From Fen-330 sp050008465 (GTDB lineage Bacteria; Acidobacteriota; Terriglobia; Bryobacterales; Bryobacteraceae): a DNA stretch of 64,000 nt. This document shows, piece by piece, positions 16,605 to 24,843 of the stretch. The notes beneath the pieces are model-generated. The model was not told where the DNA came from. It saw only the letters and a list, made by a program, of their open reading frames with translations, and ran no database searches. Position 1 is the stretch's first letter; every line of letters begins with the position of its first letter. Where the stretch lies: assembly GCA_050008465.1 (NCBI GenBank), contig JBEKMO010000007.1:1-64000 (forward strand). Reading direction: 5' to 3'. The position numbers and the translations under genes were made by a program.

Positions 16605-19331
16605 CTACCGCAGTAGCGGCACCAAAGCAAGACGGTCGAGTTCCACGTATCGCGCGTATGCGAAATCGCCGGTGAAGGTGAACCCGAATTCCGGATACAG
16701 GCCGGTTGCTCCCTCAGGAACGGTCAGCTCCGCCCTGAGACGCCTCCATGTGACGTCACAGACCACATTTGCAGCCACGCTGGTCACGCCCAGGTTGCTC
16801 ACACCAGTGCCGGTGAAATGCAGAGTGATCAGGGGCGTTACATACAGTCCCGAACAGAGCACGTCGAAGGAGAACTCGTAGGCCCGCCCCGGCTCAACCC
16901 GGACCGTTGCCTTGGGGAAGGCGGCCGAGGCTTCGCCGCCCTCGCGGCCGTTGGACGGACCGGGAAGGCTCACGTACAGCGCTCGCTTTCCCTCCTACGC
17001 CGGTTGATAGCCCTGCGGGTCGCAACCGACATTCAGAATGCGTTTGCCGGCGCAGACGGGTTCCCAGGGAGAGCCGGGGGATGGGCCGTTCTCGAATGTT
17101 GGATCGGCCGCTTCGAAGATTCCGGGCCGACAGGGGGCGCCTTCGGCCTGTGGCCGCGCCTGAACGATTTGCCGCGCCGGCCGCTCTCCTGGGGCGAGGA
17201 GCCGGATCGCGGTCGCGCTTCGGCCATGGTAGACGATCTCCCCGGCACGATCCAGGAAGCCGGACCCAACGAGTGGAAGGGTATGAGCTTGTTCCATGGG
17301 ATCGTCGATAACGACGTAGGCGATGTCCAGCTTCCGAAGCATCTCCCGGTACGTGCCGTCCGTGGCCCGCCGGTAGAGAAAGGACGCGCGCGGCGCCGTC
17401 CAAGCCACCATCGCCGGGCAGAGGTAGCCGTACTCGTTCCGGATCGTCAGGACGCCGCGGGAGGGTGAGGAGCAGGCCTTTCCCACGGCTGCAAATGCCG
17501 GGCAGACCGACAGGACTCGCGCGCGGTACGCGTCCCTCGACTCGAGGCCGAAAATGGCCCGGAAGGGGATGCGTTCCGGGATGTTGTAGTAGCTCGCAAA
17601 CCAGATGGCTAGCGACGGACAGGCGAACAGAGCGCCTGCCAGGGCCAGCGCGGCGCGGCGGGGAGCGGAACGCAGCGATTCCAGAGCGCGGAGGAGAGCG
17701 GCCGCCCCGATCAGAGCGACGAGCGGGCAGGCCGGCACAAGGTAGCGCAAATACTGCACGTGAAAAAAGAACCATGCGATCGTGTAGAGCACGGTAATCG
17801 AGATCGCCCAGCGCAGCTCCTTCTGCACCCAGGGCAAGGCCACAAAGCACGCCACCACCGCCAGAAGAAAACGCGGACCCAGCACATACGGATGCAACGC
17901 CTCAATGAAGCGCTCCGCATGAAAGCTGATATTCCACGGCAGCGCAAGCAGGGCGCCGGCGCCAGTGCCCATCCCGAAAATGCTGAAGTTCATCCAATCA
18001 TTGGTGAACGGGAGGCCGGGAGCCCGGAAGATGCCATTCAAGAACGGGTAGACGGGGTTGCCGGTCTGGAGGAAGCGGAGCAGGGGCCAGACGCATCCAA
18101 CGGGAAGGGCGCCGGCGGCAAAGGACGCCACGAAAAGCACGGAGTCGCGGAAACGCCGTGCGAGCCAGGCCGCCGTTACCAGCGTGATCATCAGGGCCAC
18201 GACGAACAGCACCGCGTTCAGTTTCGCCCTGACCGCAAAACCCGAGAGCGCACCCGCGAGCAGTGCCAGGCGCCAGTCGGCGCGACGCATCCAGCCGAAA
18301 GCGACGATTGCGCAGAGGAACGAGAAGAACGCAGCACCCATGTCCACGTAGCCCGTCGTCATCAGCCAGGCGACGAGGGGTGTCGTGGTCCAGAGAAGGA
18401 CGGACAGCCACGCAGCCTCACGCGAGAATACGCGGCCGGCGAAACCGGCCAGGGCGAGCGCCGTCAGCACGCCGAAGCTGCCGTTCAAAAAGATCGCGGT
18501 AGCCTCCCCGCCCACCAGGAATGCGAGTGCGGACAGCATCTCCACGCCCTGGTAGAAGTACGACTGAATCACATCGGGAAGAAGCACCAGCCGATGCGCG
18601 GCAACGTGCTGTATCGGGGCGTACAAGTGATAGTGAAGATCGTCATACTGGACGGCCGGCGTCATCGTCTGAACCGCACCGATGGAAAGGAAGACGAGCA
18701 CCGCGCCCAGAAAGAACAAGTACTCGCCGGCTTGATCCGCCAGCACACCGCGCGCGCTGGCCCGGACACCTTGCGCGTAGCGCTAGATGAAGCGGTGCGT
18801 CGCTGCAAGGAGCACGGCCAGCGCGCCGAACGCAGTCGCCGGATAGAGAAGATGGAGGAGCCCGAGCAGCAGCATGAGGTGGCTCAGCAGGCCCAAACCG
18901 AGTCCGGCCGCCAACGCGCCGCGCTCGAGAATCGAGAAGTCGGCCTCGATACCGAACCAGGCGAGCACAGCGCTTCCCGCGCCGAAGGCGGTAAGCAAGA
19001 TTAACAGTGCGCCAGCGATTTGGAAGATCGTGTGACTTGCCACCGCCGCGGACCCGATGAACAGCATGGCGGCCACGCAGAATGCGATCGCCGCGCGCCG
19101 CCGCAACGAAGGGCTCCCACAGAATGACAGCAGCGCGGCCAGAAGCACTAACCCGATGCACACAAGCGTGACCGGGCGCGCGGTCGCGGTTCCGAGGTAC
19201 CCCGGGTGGCGTAGACTCTTGAACGCGGCGCCCCCAAAACGCGCTGAAACCGCGACTGCCAAGCTAAGGACGACAATGACTCTTTTGCTGCGAATCGTTG
19301 CCCGCCTCCATGAATATGTGCGCGGCGTCAT
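16605..19331 (-). pseudogene. Glycosyltransferase-39-like membrane protein interrupted by two in-frame TAG codons
   Basis: One continuous reading frame of about 909 codons encodes a typical acidobacterial GT39/ArnT-like protein. An N-terminal multi-helix region (19331-18786) leads into the periplasmic loop with the acidic pair VQYDDLHYHLYAP, then more helices. A C-terminal beta-sandwich follows (FEAADPTFENG, later VEPGRAYEFSFDV). The frame is broken at 18783-18785 and 16995-16997, both TAG, with homologous sequence continuing in the same frame on either side. A GTG at 18744-18746 could restart translation after the first stop. It probably transferred sugars from a polyprenyl carrier when intact. 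Amber read-through is an alternative, but TAG also ends neighbouring genes. Confidence 0.75.
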
Positions 19332-19391
19332 AAACTCCTGCGCACCAGCCCAGCCGCTCGCTCACGCGCGCCGCTCAGTACCTTGGCCGAG

Positions 19392-19411
19392 CCGCAACCG
19401 TGAGGGAGCGG
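19392..19411 (+). repeat. Short REP-like repeat, copy 1
   Basis: The 20-mer ccgcaaccgtgagggagcgg matches the copy at 54144-54163 at 18 of 20 bases. I recall a very similar string as a frequent intergenic repeat in Solibacter-like genomes, but its abundance cannot be checked here. The rest of 19332-19680 shows no gene I can support. Confidence 0.45.
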
Positions 19412-19682
19412 TGGCGTATTCGATTCCTTCGCTGACCTTTCGGTCAGTCCACACCAAGTCTCCTTCCCCCGATGCTCCGGGTCGGAGCCTCTCCTTCGCG
19501 GGCCGCTTTCGCGCTGCCACAGAATACCAAAACCGGCAAGCCCTGTCCTTCCAGTAAGTTCCATGGACACCTACCTCTCCGAGGCCCGCCTCCTTCCCTT
19601 TTGGTTTCGCTCACACAGCCTCCGTCCATCCCGTCGCCACCGGCGAAGCGCCAGTCCTTCGCACCATCGCCGCAGCGGTTTT

Positions 19683-19803
19683 TCGCCAGAATGCGGCTGC
19701 CTGGAAGTCGAACCGCTCACCGAGCCTGTCTCCAGACCGGAGATGGCGAGGTCCGCCGGGCCGGAGCCGCCCTTCACGCGCGCGAGAACCTTGAAACTGC
19801 CGG
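19683..19803 (-). pseudogene. Orphan C-terminal beta-sandwich tail of a glycosyltransferase
   Basis: On the minus strand this stretch encodes RVKGGSGPADLAISGLETGS, nearly the same as the last residues of the GT39-like protein encoded at 21947-24115 (YVKGGSGPADLAISSLEMGS). The DNA similarity continues beyond the stop codon of that gene. No upstream part of a gene is attached: towards higher coordinates it runs into an unrelated AbiEii-like tail. It is a relic of a duplicated glycosyltransferase. Confidence 0.6.
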
Positions 19804-20048
19804 CTGCGCGTCTACGACCTCTGGTACCTGATCGTGATCGCGCGCGCAAGCCTGGATTTCGCGCCGGTGGTTCCGGCCATGTGCGCCAAGCTTGCATTCC
19901 GCGAGAAACCGGCGACCGGCCTCCAACAGGCCATCCTGAACAAGGAAGCCCGCCTGAAGGCTCTTTGGCCGGCACGGTTGGCGCCTCAAATGGCCACTCT
20001 GCCGCCCATCGACGAGGTCCTTCGCGACATCCGCCGGGGCGCTGCACC
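19804..20048 (+). pseudogene. C-terminal remnant of an AbiEii/AbiGii-type nucleotidyltransferase toxin
   Basis: The plus strand encodes LRVYDLWYLIVIARASLDF, then KEARLKALWPARLAPQM and LPPIDEVLRDIRRG. This is the pattern of the C-terminal helical part of AbiEii toxins: the RxxDLYDLWYL motif, a lone-helix W region and a PFEEVL-type end. The catalytic N-terminal nucleotidyltransferase half and any AbiEi partner are absent. The frame stays open to 20202, but the family-like part ends near 20048. Identification is from motif memory only. Confidence 0.55.
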
Positions 20049-20109
20049 AGGCGGACCTTCCATAGGTCGGGCAGTTTCTATTGAGGCTACGGCGGCGGGT
20101 GGGTCATGG

Positions 20110-20145
20110 GTCCGCATCACTCCAGATCCTACCATTCGGTTGCGC
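20110..20145 (-). repeat. Leader-like 36-bp repeat, downstream copy
   Basis: Matches 21613-21648 at 32 of 36 bases in the same orientation. On the minus strand it reads a TGGTAGGATCT block followed by an ATG in place of the GTG seen in the upstream copy. It lies 5 bases beyond the stop of the gene whose own leader carries the other copy, so it looks like the leader of a lost downstream paralogue. Confidence 0.55.
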
Positions 20146-20150
20146 TGCCG

Positions 20151-21620
20151 CTACTTGCCCTTCAGCCGTTTCAGCGCCCCGTTCTCGAAGGTGAAGATGT
20201 AGTCCATTCGCTCGATCTGGGCGGGCTTCAGGTGCTCGTGGCTGTCCAACAGGACGTGCACGGAGTGGCCATGGTAAGTGAGCTCGAACAGAAACGCTGT
20301 GTCGTAGCTGTCGAACACGTCCTGAATCACGTTAATGGTGGATCCCGGCCTGACGGACGGCTGCACCAACGGTATCTGCCGGATGACCGAGGCGGTGAGT
20401 TGATTCTGCGTGTACACCCATTGATTGATCCAGCCCATGAAGTACGCCGTTACGGCCCATTGGGCCGCCACGGCACACACGATGAGCGCGCCTTGCGTTA
20501 CCCCCACCGGTACGCGCCGCAGCGGGCGCGACTTCGCAACGGCTCCGCCGAAGGACAACAGCACGCTGGCCCCGAACGCCGCCCAGCCGACCAGCGGAAT
20601 GTAGAGAGAAGCGCCGCCCCTGCCGGGCACGAAGGTGATCGGCAGCGGGGTGATGAAAATGAAGAACCACATCAGAAAGAGGCGTCTTTGGCGGAGCCCC
20701 CAGGCGATCGCAAGCAGCAGCGCGGCCATGAGGACCACGGTTCCGGTGTTGAAGAACCCGCCCTGGATGGGTTGGTAAGTCAGGGTGTTCATGAAACGGG
20801 CCGTCGACTCGAAGTACCGTCCCACAGTGAGCACGGGCCGGTAAGGCTCCGTTTTCAGAGGCGAATCCGAACCCAACGCCTTGCCGAGAGCGTACACCAC
20901 GGTAACCAGGCCCGCGAGCACCGACGTAAGGGCCTCCGTTTTCGCCCATCTCGCCACGCCGGCCGGAGACCGGCGTTCGGGAGGATGCCAGAAGGCCTCG
21001 TACAGGAGCAGCAGCGCGGGCAAGGTAACGGCCATCTCCTTGGACTCGAGCGCCCCGATGTAGAGCAGGAGGAACGCGGCAATCCGCCACTTCGTCAATT
21101 GGGCGCCGCGCGTGCGGATCGAAAGGTAATAGTTGAACGCCAGAAAGTAGAAGGTGAAGCACAGGATGTCGAAAATCAGGCACGGCAGGTAGAAGAGTTG
21201 GACCAGTCCCGCATGAAAGGCGAGAAGGAACGCGCACAGCCACCCGGCCAGCCGCGAGCCCGTGATCAGCGTAGCGAAGCGGTACGTCAGAAAGGCGTTC
21301 AGCAGAAGCAGGCCGATGGCGACGACGTGATACGGGAGGGCGTTCAAGCCGAAGAAGTGGTAGAGCACACTGAAGTACACCCCGCCCATCGGACGCCCGT
21401 AGCTGGTGAAGAAGAGGACCAGGTTCCGCAAGAGCTGACCCACGCCGGCGCTCCAGTAATAGTAGATGTTCATCGGGTCGTCCGCCGCAAAGCCGACCGA
21501 GAGGCCCCCGGTGGAATACCGCAGGAAGTACGTGAGCACGATGATTCCGCCCAGAAGATGGAGCAGCCGGATTCCGCCGGTCCTCAAACCGGAACCGGGA
21601 TTCGGGCCGTCGGTCCGCAC
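20151..21620 (-). CDS. Glycosyltransferase-39-like integral membrane protein
   Basis: Polytopic membrane protein (about 490 residues, 11-13 helices) of the PMT/ArnT-like type common in acidobacteria. The first periplasmic loop carries the acidic pair FAADDPMNIYYYW. Later parts include the segment GALESKEMAVTLPALLLLYE and a soluble C-terminal domain (about 420-490). It probably moves a sugar from a polyprenyl-phosphate donor to a glycan or protein. The frame opens as far as 21896, but the N-terminal part is unlike a protein. The GTG at 21618-21620 is preferred because the 36-bp leader repeat has an ATG at the same place; the ATG at 21665 is the alternative. Confidence 0.8.
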   Translation of the reverse strand: MRTDGPNPGSGLRTGGIRLLHLLGGIIVLTYFLRYSTGGLSVGFAADDPMNIYYYWSAGVGQLLRNLVLFFTSYGRPMGGVYFSVLYHFFGLNALPYHVVAIGLLLLNAFLTYRFATLITGSRLAGWLCAFLLAFHAGLVQLFYLPCLIFDILCFTFYFLAFNYYLSIRTRGAQLTKWRIAAFLLLYIGALESKEMAVTLPALLLLYEAFWHPPERRSPAGVARWAKTEALTSVLAGLVTVVYALGKALGSDSPLKTEPYRPVLTVGRYFESTARFMNTLTYQPIQGGFFNTGTVVLMAALLLAIAWGLRQRRLFLMWFFIFITPLPITFVPGRGGASLYIPLVGWAAFGASVLLSFGGAVAKSRPLRRVPVGVTQGALIVCAVAAQWAVTAYFMGWINQWVYTQNQLTASVIRQIPLVQPSVRPGSTINVIQDVFDSYDTAFLFELTYHGHSVHVLLDSHEHLKPAQIERMDYIFTFENGALKRLKGK

Positions 21621-21648
21621 AACTCTAGATCCTACCAGTCGGTTGCGC
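21613..21648 (-). repeat. Leader-like 36-bp repeat, upstream copy
   Basis: Spans the proposed GTG start (21618-21620) of the glycosyltransferase and matches 20110-20145 at 32 of 36 bases. The block TAGGAT resembles a -10 hexamer or a weak ribosome binding site directly before the start; which of the two cannot be decided here. Confidence 0.5.
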
Positions 21649-21710
21649 ACTTCGATGCGCGGCATCGCCCGCTTGCCCGGACCGGCCGCGTATTTGAGAG
21701 CATGTAGGTT

Positions 21711-21815
21711 GTGGATTGGGCGATCAGGCGGCGGCCGATGGTGGAGCGGCAGCTCCGCGGGCGTGGGATCTGGGACGAGCGGGGGCTGGCGGCCATGCTG
21801 GAGATCCCCCCAATT
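21711..21815 (+). pseudogene. N-terminal fragment of protein-L-isoaspartate O-methyltransferase
   Basis: The plus strand reads MVERQLRGRGIWDERGLAAM followed by LEIPP, the characteristic N-terminal helix of PCMT enzymes (M-V-x-x-Q-L-R-x-R-G-I-x-D-x-R-V-L-x-A-M). The similarity stops at about 21815 and the SAM-binding fold is absent. It is another truncated gene piece in the spacer between glycosyltransferases. The remainder up to 21946 holds nothing I can assign. Confidence 0.6.
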
Positions 21816-21946
21816 GCTTCTCTGAGCTCTGCCTGCGCATCGGGCAGCTCGAACCGGCTGGCGTCGTTGTGCGCCTCGGCGGCCAACCACCCTCAATCCG
21901 AAGGATCCGCCCGCTGTCGCGGTGGCGGATTTTCACTAGAATGCGG

Positions 21947-24115
21947 CTATCTGTAAGTCGAACGGCTCACCGAGCCCATCTCCAAACTGGAGATAGCGAG
22001 GTCCGCCGGCCCGGAGCCGCCCTTCACGTACACGAAAACCCTGAGGCTGGCGGCTGGCCCCCCCTTGCCCTGGTCATAAAAGAAGTAGTCGGGATAGCGA
22101 TCTGGGCCGACATCCACAGACAACTCCCGACCGATGGGCGGAAAGAAGAAGAAGGGGCGATCCCACTTTCTCAGCACCTCGCCATTTTGTGCCAGCAGTT
22201 GAACGTTGAAGCCGGTGAAGCGCGACCATGACTCGCTCGAAGCCCGGAACCGAAACCGATCGCCGGCGGAAGTCAAAGGCAGTTCAAATCCCATGGGGCA
22301 GATAGCCTCCGAGGCGTCCGCACGGCCGCGCAGGACGATGGGAGATGGACCTGTCATCGAGAATTCCTGCATCTTGTATTGGACCGGCTGGAGGCCTTCC
22401 AGCGGAACCGGCCGCCATCGGGTCTCCTCCGGGACCTCGAAGGAGTAAGCTTCGTACAAGACGCTTCCGTCGTAGGGGTGGCGGAACGCTTTCACAAGCC
22501 GCGGATGCAGATGGAGTTCCCCGGCGAGTGCGAACACGTGCCTGCTGGTCACCTCGTCGGAGGGCATAATCCGGCTGAACACAAAAATGGAGTTCTTGCG
22601 CTTCAGGATGGTCCGCACCTCTTCCTGAACGGATGGCGGGAGTTCCGGGGCGAGGAGTTGGAAGTAGTACTCACGGCAGGAGCACTTCCCGCCCGAGAAG
22701 CCGAAAACCTCCCGGTACATGCCCCAGGACATGAAAACGAAATGGGTGTCCGGCTGGCTGTTCACCCACTCGACCAGGCGATAGATCTCCGACGACCAGT
22801 GACCCCGTCCGCCGGTCTTCACCGCTTCCTGCGTAAGCCACCGGAGGTTCGCGACTGTCGACGCGCAGGTAGCGAAAACGGGGACCGCCAGGAGAATCGG
22901 GAGGAGGAGCCGCAGAGCGCGAGATGTCTTCGGCACCAGCGTGCACATCCAGGCCAGTGTGACCGCCACCGCGCATTGGACGAAGGGATAGGTCAGCATC
23001 AAGTGATGGACCCTGCCCGATTCCGTGAAGAACGCGGACGAAATCACAATGCCGGCGCAAAGGCACCACAGAAAGCCGGCGATCCTCGGCGGGGCCCAGG
23101 CTCGAAGCGACGGCCGGACTCGACACACGATCGCGCCGGCGACGCCGCAAGCCAGTGCGAACCAGAACCCCGCCCACAGCATCGAGAAACGGCCGACCCC
23201 GGGATCGATGCCGCTCATCACCGAGAGCGAGAACTGTCCTGTCAGCAAGCTCTTGAACTGCGCAGGCCGTTGCGCCAGCGCGGCGGCCCACTGCGCTGGC
23301 GAGCCGGTGTTCTCGCGCCCAAAGCCGAACACGACACCAAAGCTGCCGACCGTGCAAATCAGGATTGGCAGGCAGCCTAGAACAAAGGCCGCACCGGCCT
23401 GAAGGGAAGATCGGATGGTCAGGCGGGCCAGTATGGGTTTCGCGTAGAAGCAGGCCAAAGACACCAGCAAGCCGGCGACGAAGAGCACGAAGGTCAGCTT
23501 CTCGGTGAAGGCCAGCCCCAGCAGGAACGCCGCCATTGGAAGATGCCATGGTGCACTTCCCTCAATCCATTTCTGAAGGAGAAGAACGGAAACGGTCGCG
23601 CAGAGCATTTGCACCAGGATGGGGCCGAAGTTCGTCGGTGTGTGCAAGAGGAACTCCGCGTCGGATACCAATAGCGCCGCGGCAAAGATGGCCGCTACCC
23701 GTCCATACAGGCTTCGTGCAAGGCCATAGGCGAGCGCGATCAGAAGGAGGCTGAGGACCAGGTTCGTGACGCGGTAGACCAAAGGGCTAATTCCGAAGAC
23801 GGCAAACACAAGCCCATACAGGTACGCATCGAACGCCCCAATATACGCGGCGGTCATGAACGGAAAGGGCCGATGGAACAGGTACAGACCGGACGGAAAA
23901 TGTTCGCTTTCCGGGCTGCCGGCGGCGATCTTGGCGGCCTGAGGGAAGAAGTGCGCCTCGTCGTTATCTACGCCCAGGTGCGTCATCCAGGGCCAGCACA
24001 TGAGCACGACGAAGGCCATCAACGCAGCCAGGAGCACGTACTCCGCGATGTGGAGGCCCTTGGGCTGGACCGGGGATCTCCGCGCGGTTTCCAATGCGGT
24101 TGGCGGCTCTTTCAT
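21947..24115 (-). CDS. Large glycosyltransferase-39-like membrane protein with C-terminal beta-sandwich
   Basis: Product of 722 residues. The first helix (about 25-48) is followed by a periplasmic loop with the acidic motif LGVDNDEAHFFPQ, and about ten more helices run to residue 420. The soluble C-terminal part (about 430-722) includes a beta-sandwich (TSAGDRFRFRASSESWSRF, then VYVKGGSGPADLAIS). A GT-C sugar transferase using a polyprenyl donor is likely; acceptor unknown. Its ATG overlaps the stop of the IPT/TIG gene by 4 bases, and a damaged paralogue lies upstream of that, so the three probably formed an operon. Confidence 0.85.
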   Translation of the reverse strand: MKEPPTALETARRSPVQPKGLHIAEYVLLAALMAFVVLMCWPWMTHLGVDNDEAHFFPQAAKIAAGSPESEHFPSGLYLFHRPFPFMTAAYIGAFDAYLYGLVFAVFGISPLVYRVTNLVLSLLLIALAYGLARSLYGRVAAIFAAALLVSDAEFLLHTPTNFGPILVQMLCATVSVLLLQKWIEGSAPWHLPMAAFLLGLAFTEKLTFVLFVAGLLVSLACFYAKPILARLTIRSSLQAGAAFVLGCLPILICTVGSFGVVFGFGRENTGSPAQWAAALAQRPAQFKSLLTGQFSLSVMSGIDPGVGRFSMLWAGFWFALACGVAGAIVCRVRPSLRAWAPPRIAGFLWCLCAGIVISSAFFTESGRVHHLMLTYPFVQCAVAVTLAWMCTLVPKTSRALRLLLPILLAVPVFATCASTVANLRWLTQEAVKTGGRGHWSSEIYRLVEWVNSQPDTHFVFMSWGMYREVFGFSGGKCSCREYYFQLLAPELPPSVQEEVRTILKRKNSIFVFSRIMPSDEVTSRHVFALAGELHLHPRLVKAFRHPYDGSVLYEAYSFEVPEETRWRPVPLEGLQPVQYKMQEFSMTGPSPIVLRGRADASEAICPMGFELPLTSAGDRFRFRASSESWSRFTGFNVQLLAQNGEVLRKWDRPFFFFPPIGRELSVDVGPDRYPDYFFYDQGKGGPAASLRVFVYVKGGSGPADLAISSLEMGSVSRSTYR

Positions 24116-24837
24116 TTCCTACCTGGATTCGGAGTTATCGGGAAATCCATGGCATTTGACGTCTTGCCGTCGGGATTCATCACGCGAATCTTAACCGTTC
24201 GCGGCGCCCCAAGCAGAGACGCCGGAACGATGGCCGAGAGCACACTAACGCTGCCGAAGGCCGTTTCCAGCAGGGACTTGTCGAGGTAGATCCTGGCGCC
24301 CGGCAGGAAATTCGAGCCTCCCACCCCCATGGCCGACTCTCCGTTTGGTTGCAGGTTGAAACCCCGTCCGATCACGCAGGAGCCTGGAAACAGGCGCGCG
24401 AGCTGGGGAGCCGGACCGCTGGCAGAGAAGACCCGGAAGGACACGGCGTTGGAGATCTGGCCATCCGCATTCTCGACCGTAACCTGGATGGCGCCCTCCC
24501 GGCTGTAGAGTTCCGCGGGAACCACGGCCGACACCGCTGTGTAGCTCCCGAAGCTCGTGTCGGCAGGCTTACCGTTGAAACACACTCGCGAGGTGCCCAT
24601 GAAGTTGGGTCCGAGGACCGAGATAGCCGACTCGCCCGAGGGCTGGATCTGGAAGCCTGTTCCCGCCAGGGTGCTCGGTGGCGTCAGTTTCTGGATGCGC
24701 GGCGCGGGAGCCTCGGCCGGCCCTCGCCCTCTCTCTTCGGTGGTGACGCGGGAAAGGCTCGCGCCCACGAGGACGGCGAGCAGCAAGACAGCCGATGGGT
24801 TCTGGTTCGTCTTGGGGATCGCTGAATGATGCGGCAT
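24112..24837 (-). CDS. Secreted protein with two IPT/TIG domains
   Basis: Protein of 241 residues with an N-terminal hydrophobic segment (about 15-29) acting as signal or anchor. Two IPT/TIG immunoglobulin-like repeats follow: ISVLGPNFMGTSRVCFNGKP, then VTVENADGQISNAVSFRV; and MGVGGSNFLPGARIYLDKSL, then IRVMNPDGKTSNAMDFPI. GGAG lies 9 bases before the ATG. It sits 6 bases after the reading-frame-corrected stop of the upstream glycosyltransferase and overlaps the downstream one by 4 bases. Its place between two GT39-like genes suggests it may be an acceptor or surface adhesin; this is inference. Confidence 0.8.
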   Translation of the reverse strand: MPHHSAIPKTNQNPSAVLLLAVLVGASLSRVTTEERGRGPAEAPAPRIQKLTPPSTLAGTGFQIQPSGESAISVLGPNFMGTSRVCFNGKPADTSFGSYTAVSAVVPAELYSREGAIQVTVENADGQISNAVSFRVFSASGPAPQLARLFPGSCVIGRGFNLQPNGESAMGVGGSNFLPGARIYLDKSLLETAFGSVSVLSAIVPASLLGAPRTVKIRVMNPDGKTSNAMDFPITPNPGRK

Positions 24838-24843
24838 GCTCGT

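Noticed and set aside
15068..16675. Plus-strand ORF of 535 codons over comM
   Set aside because: Shadow of the intact comM gene; composition is typical of antisense frames.
16605..19331. Genome-wide reassignment of TAG to an amino acid
   Set aside because: TAG is the natural stop of intact neighbours (for example at 20151-20153 and 21947-21949), so at most local read-through is possible.
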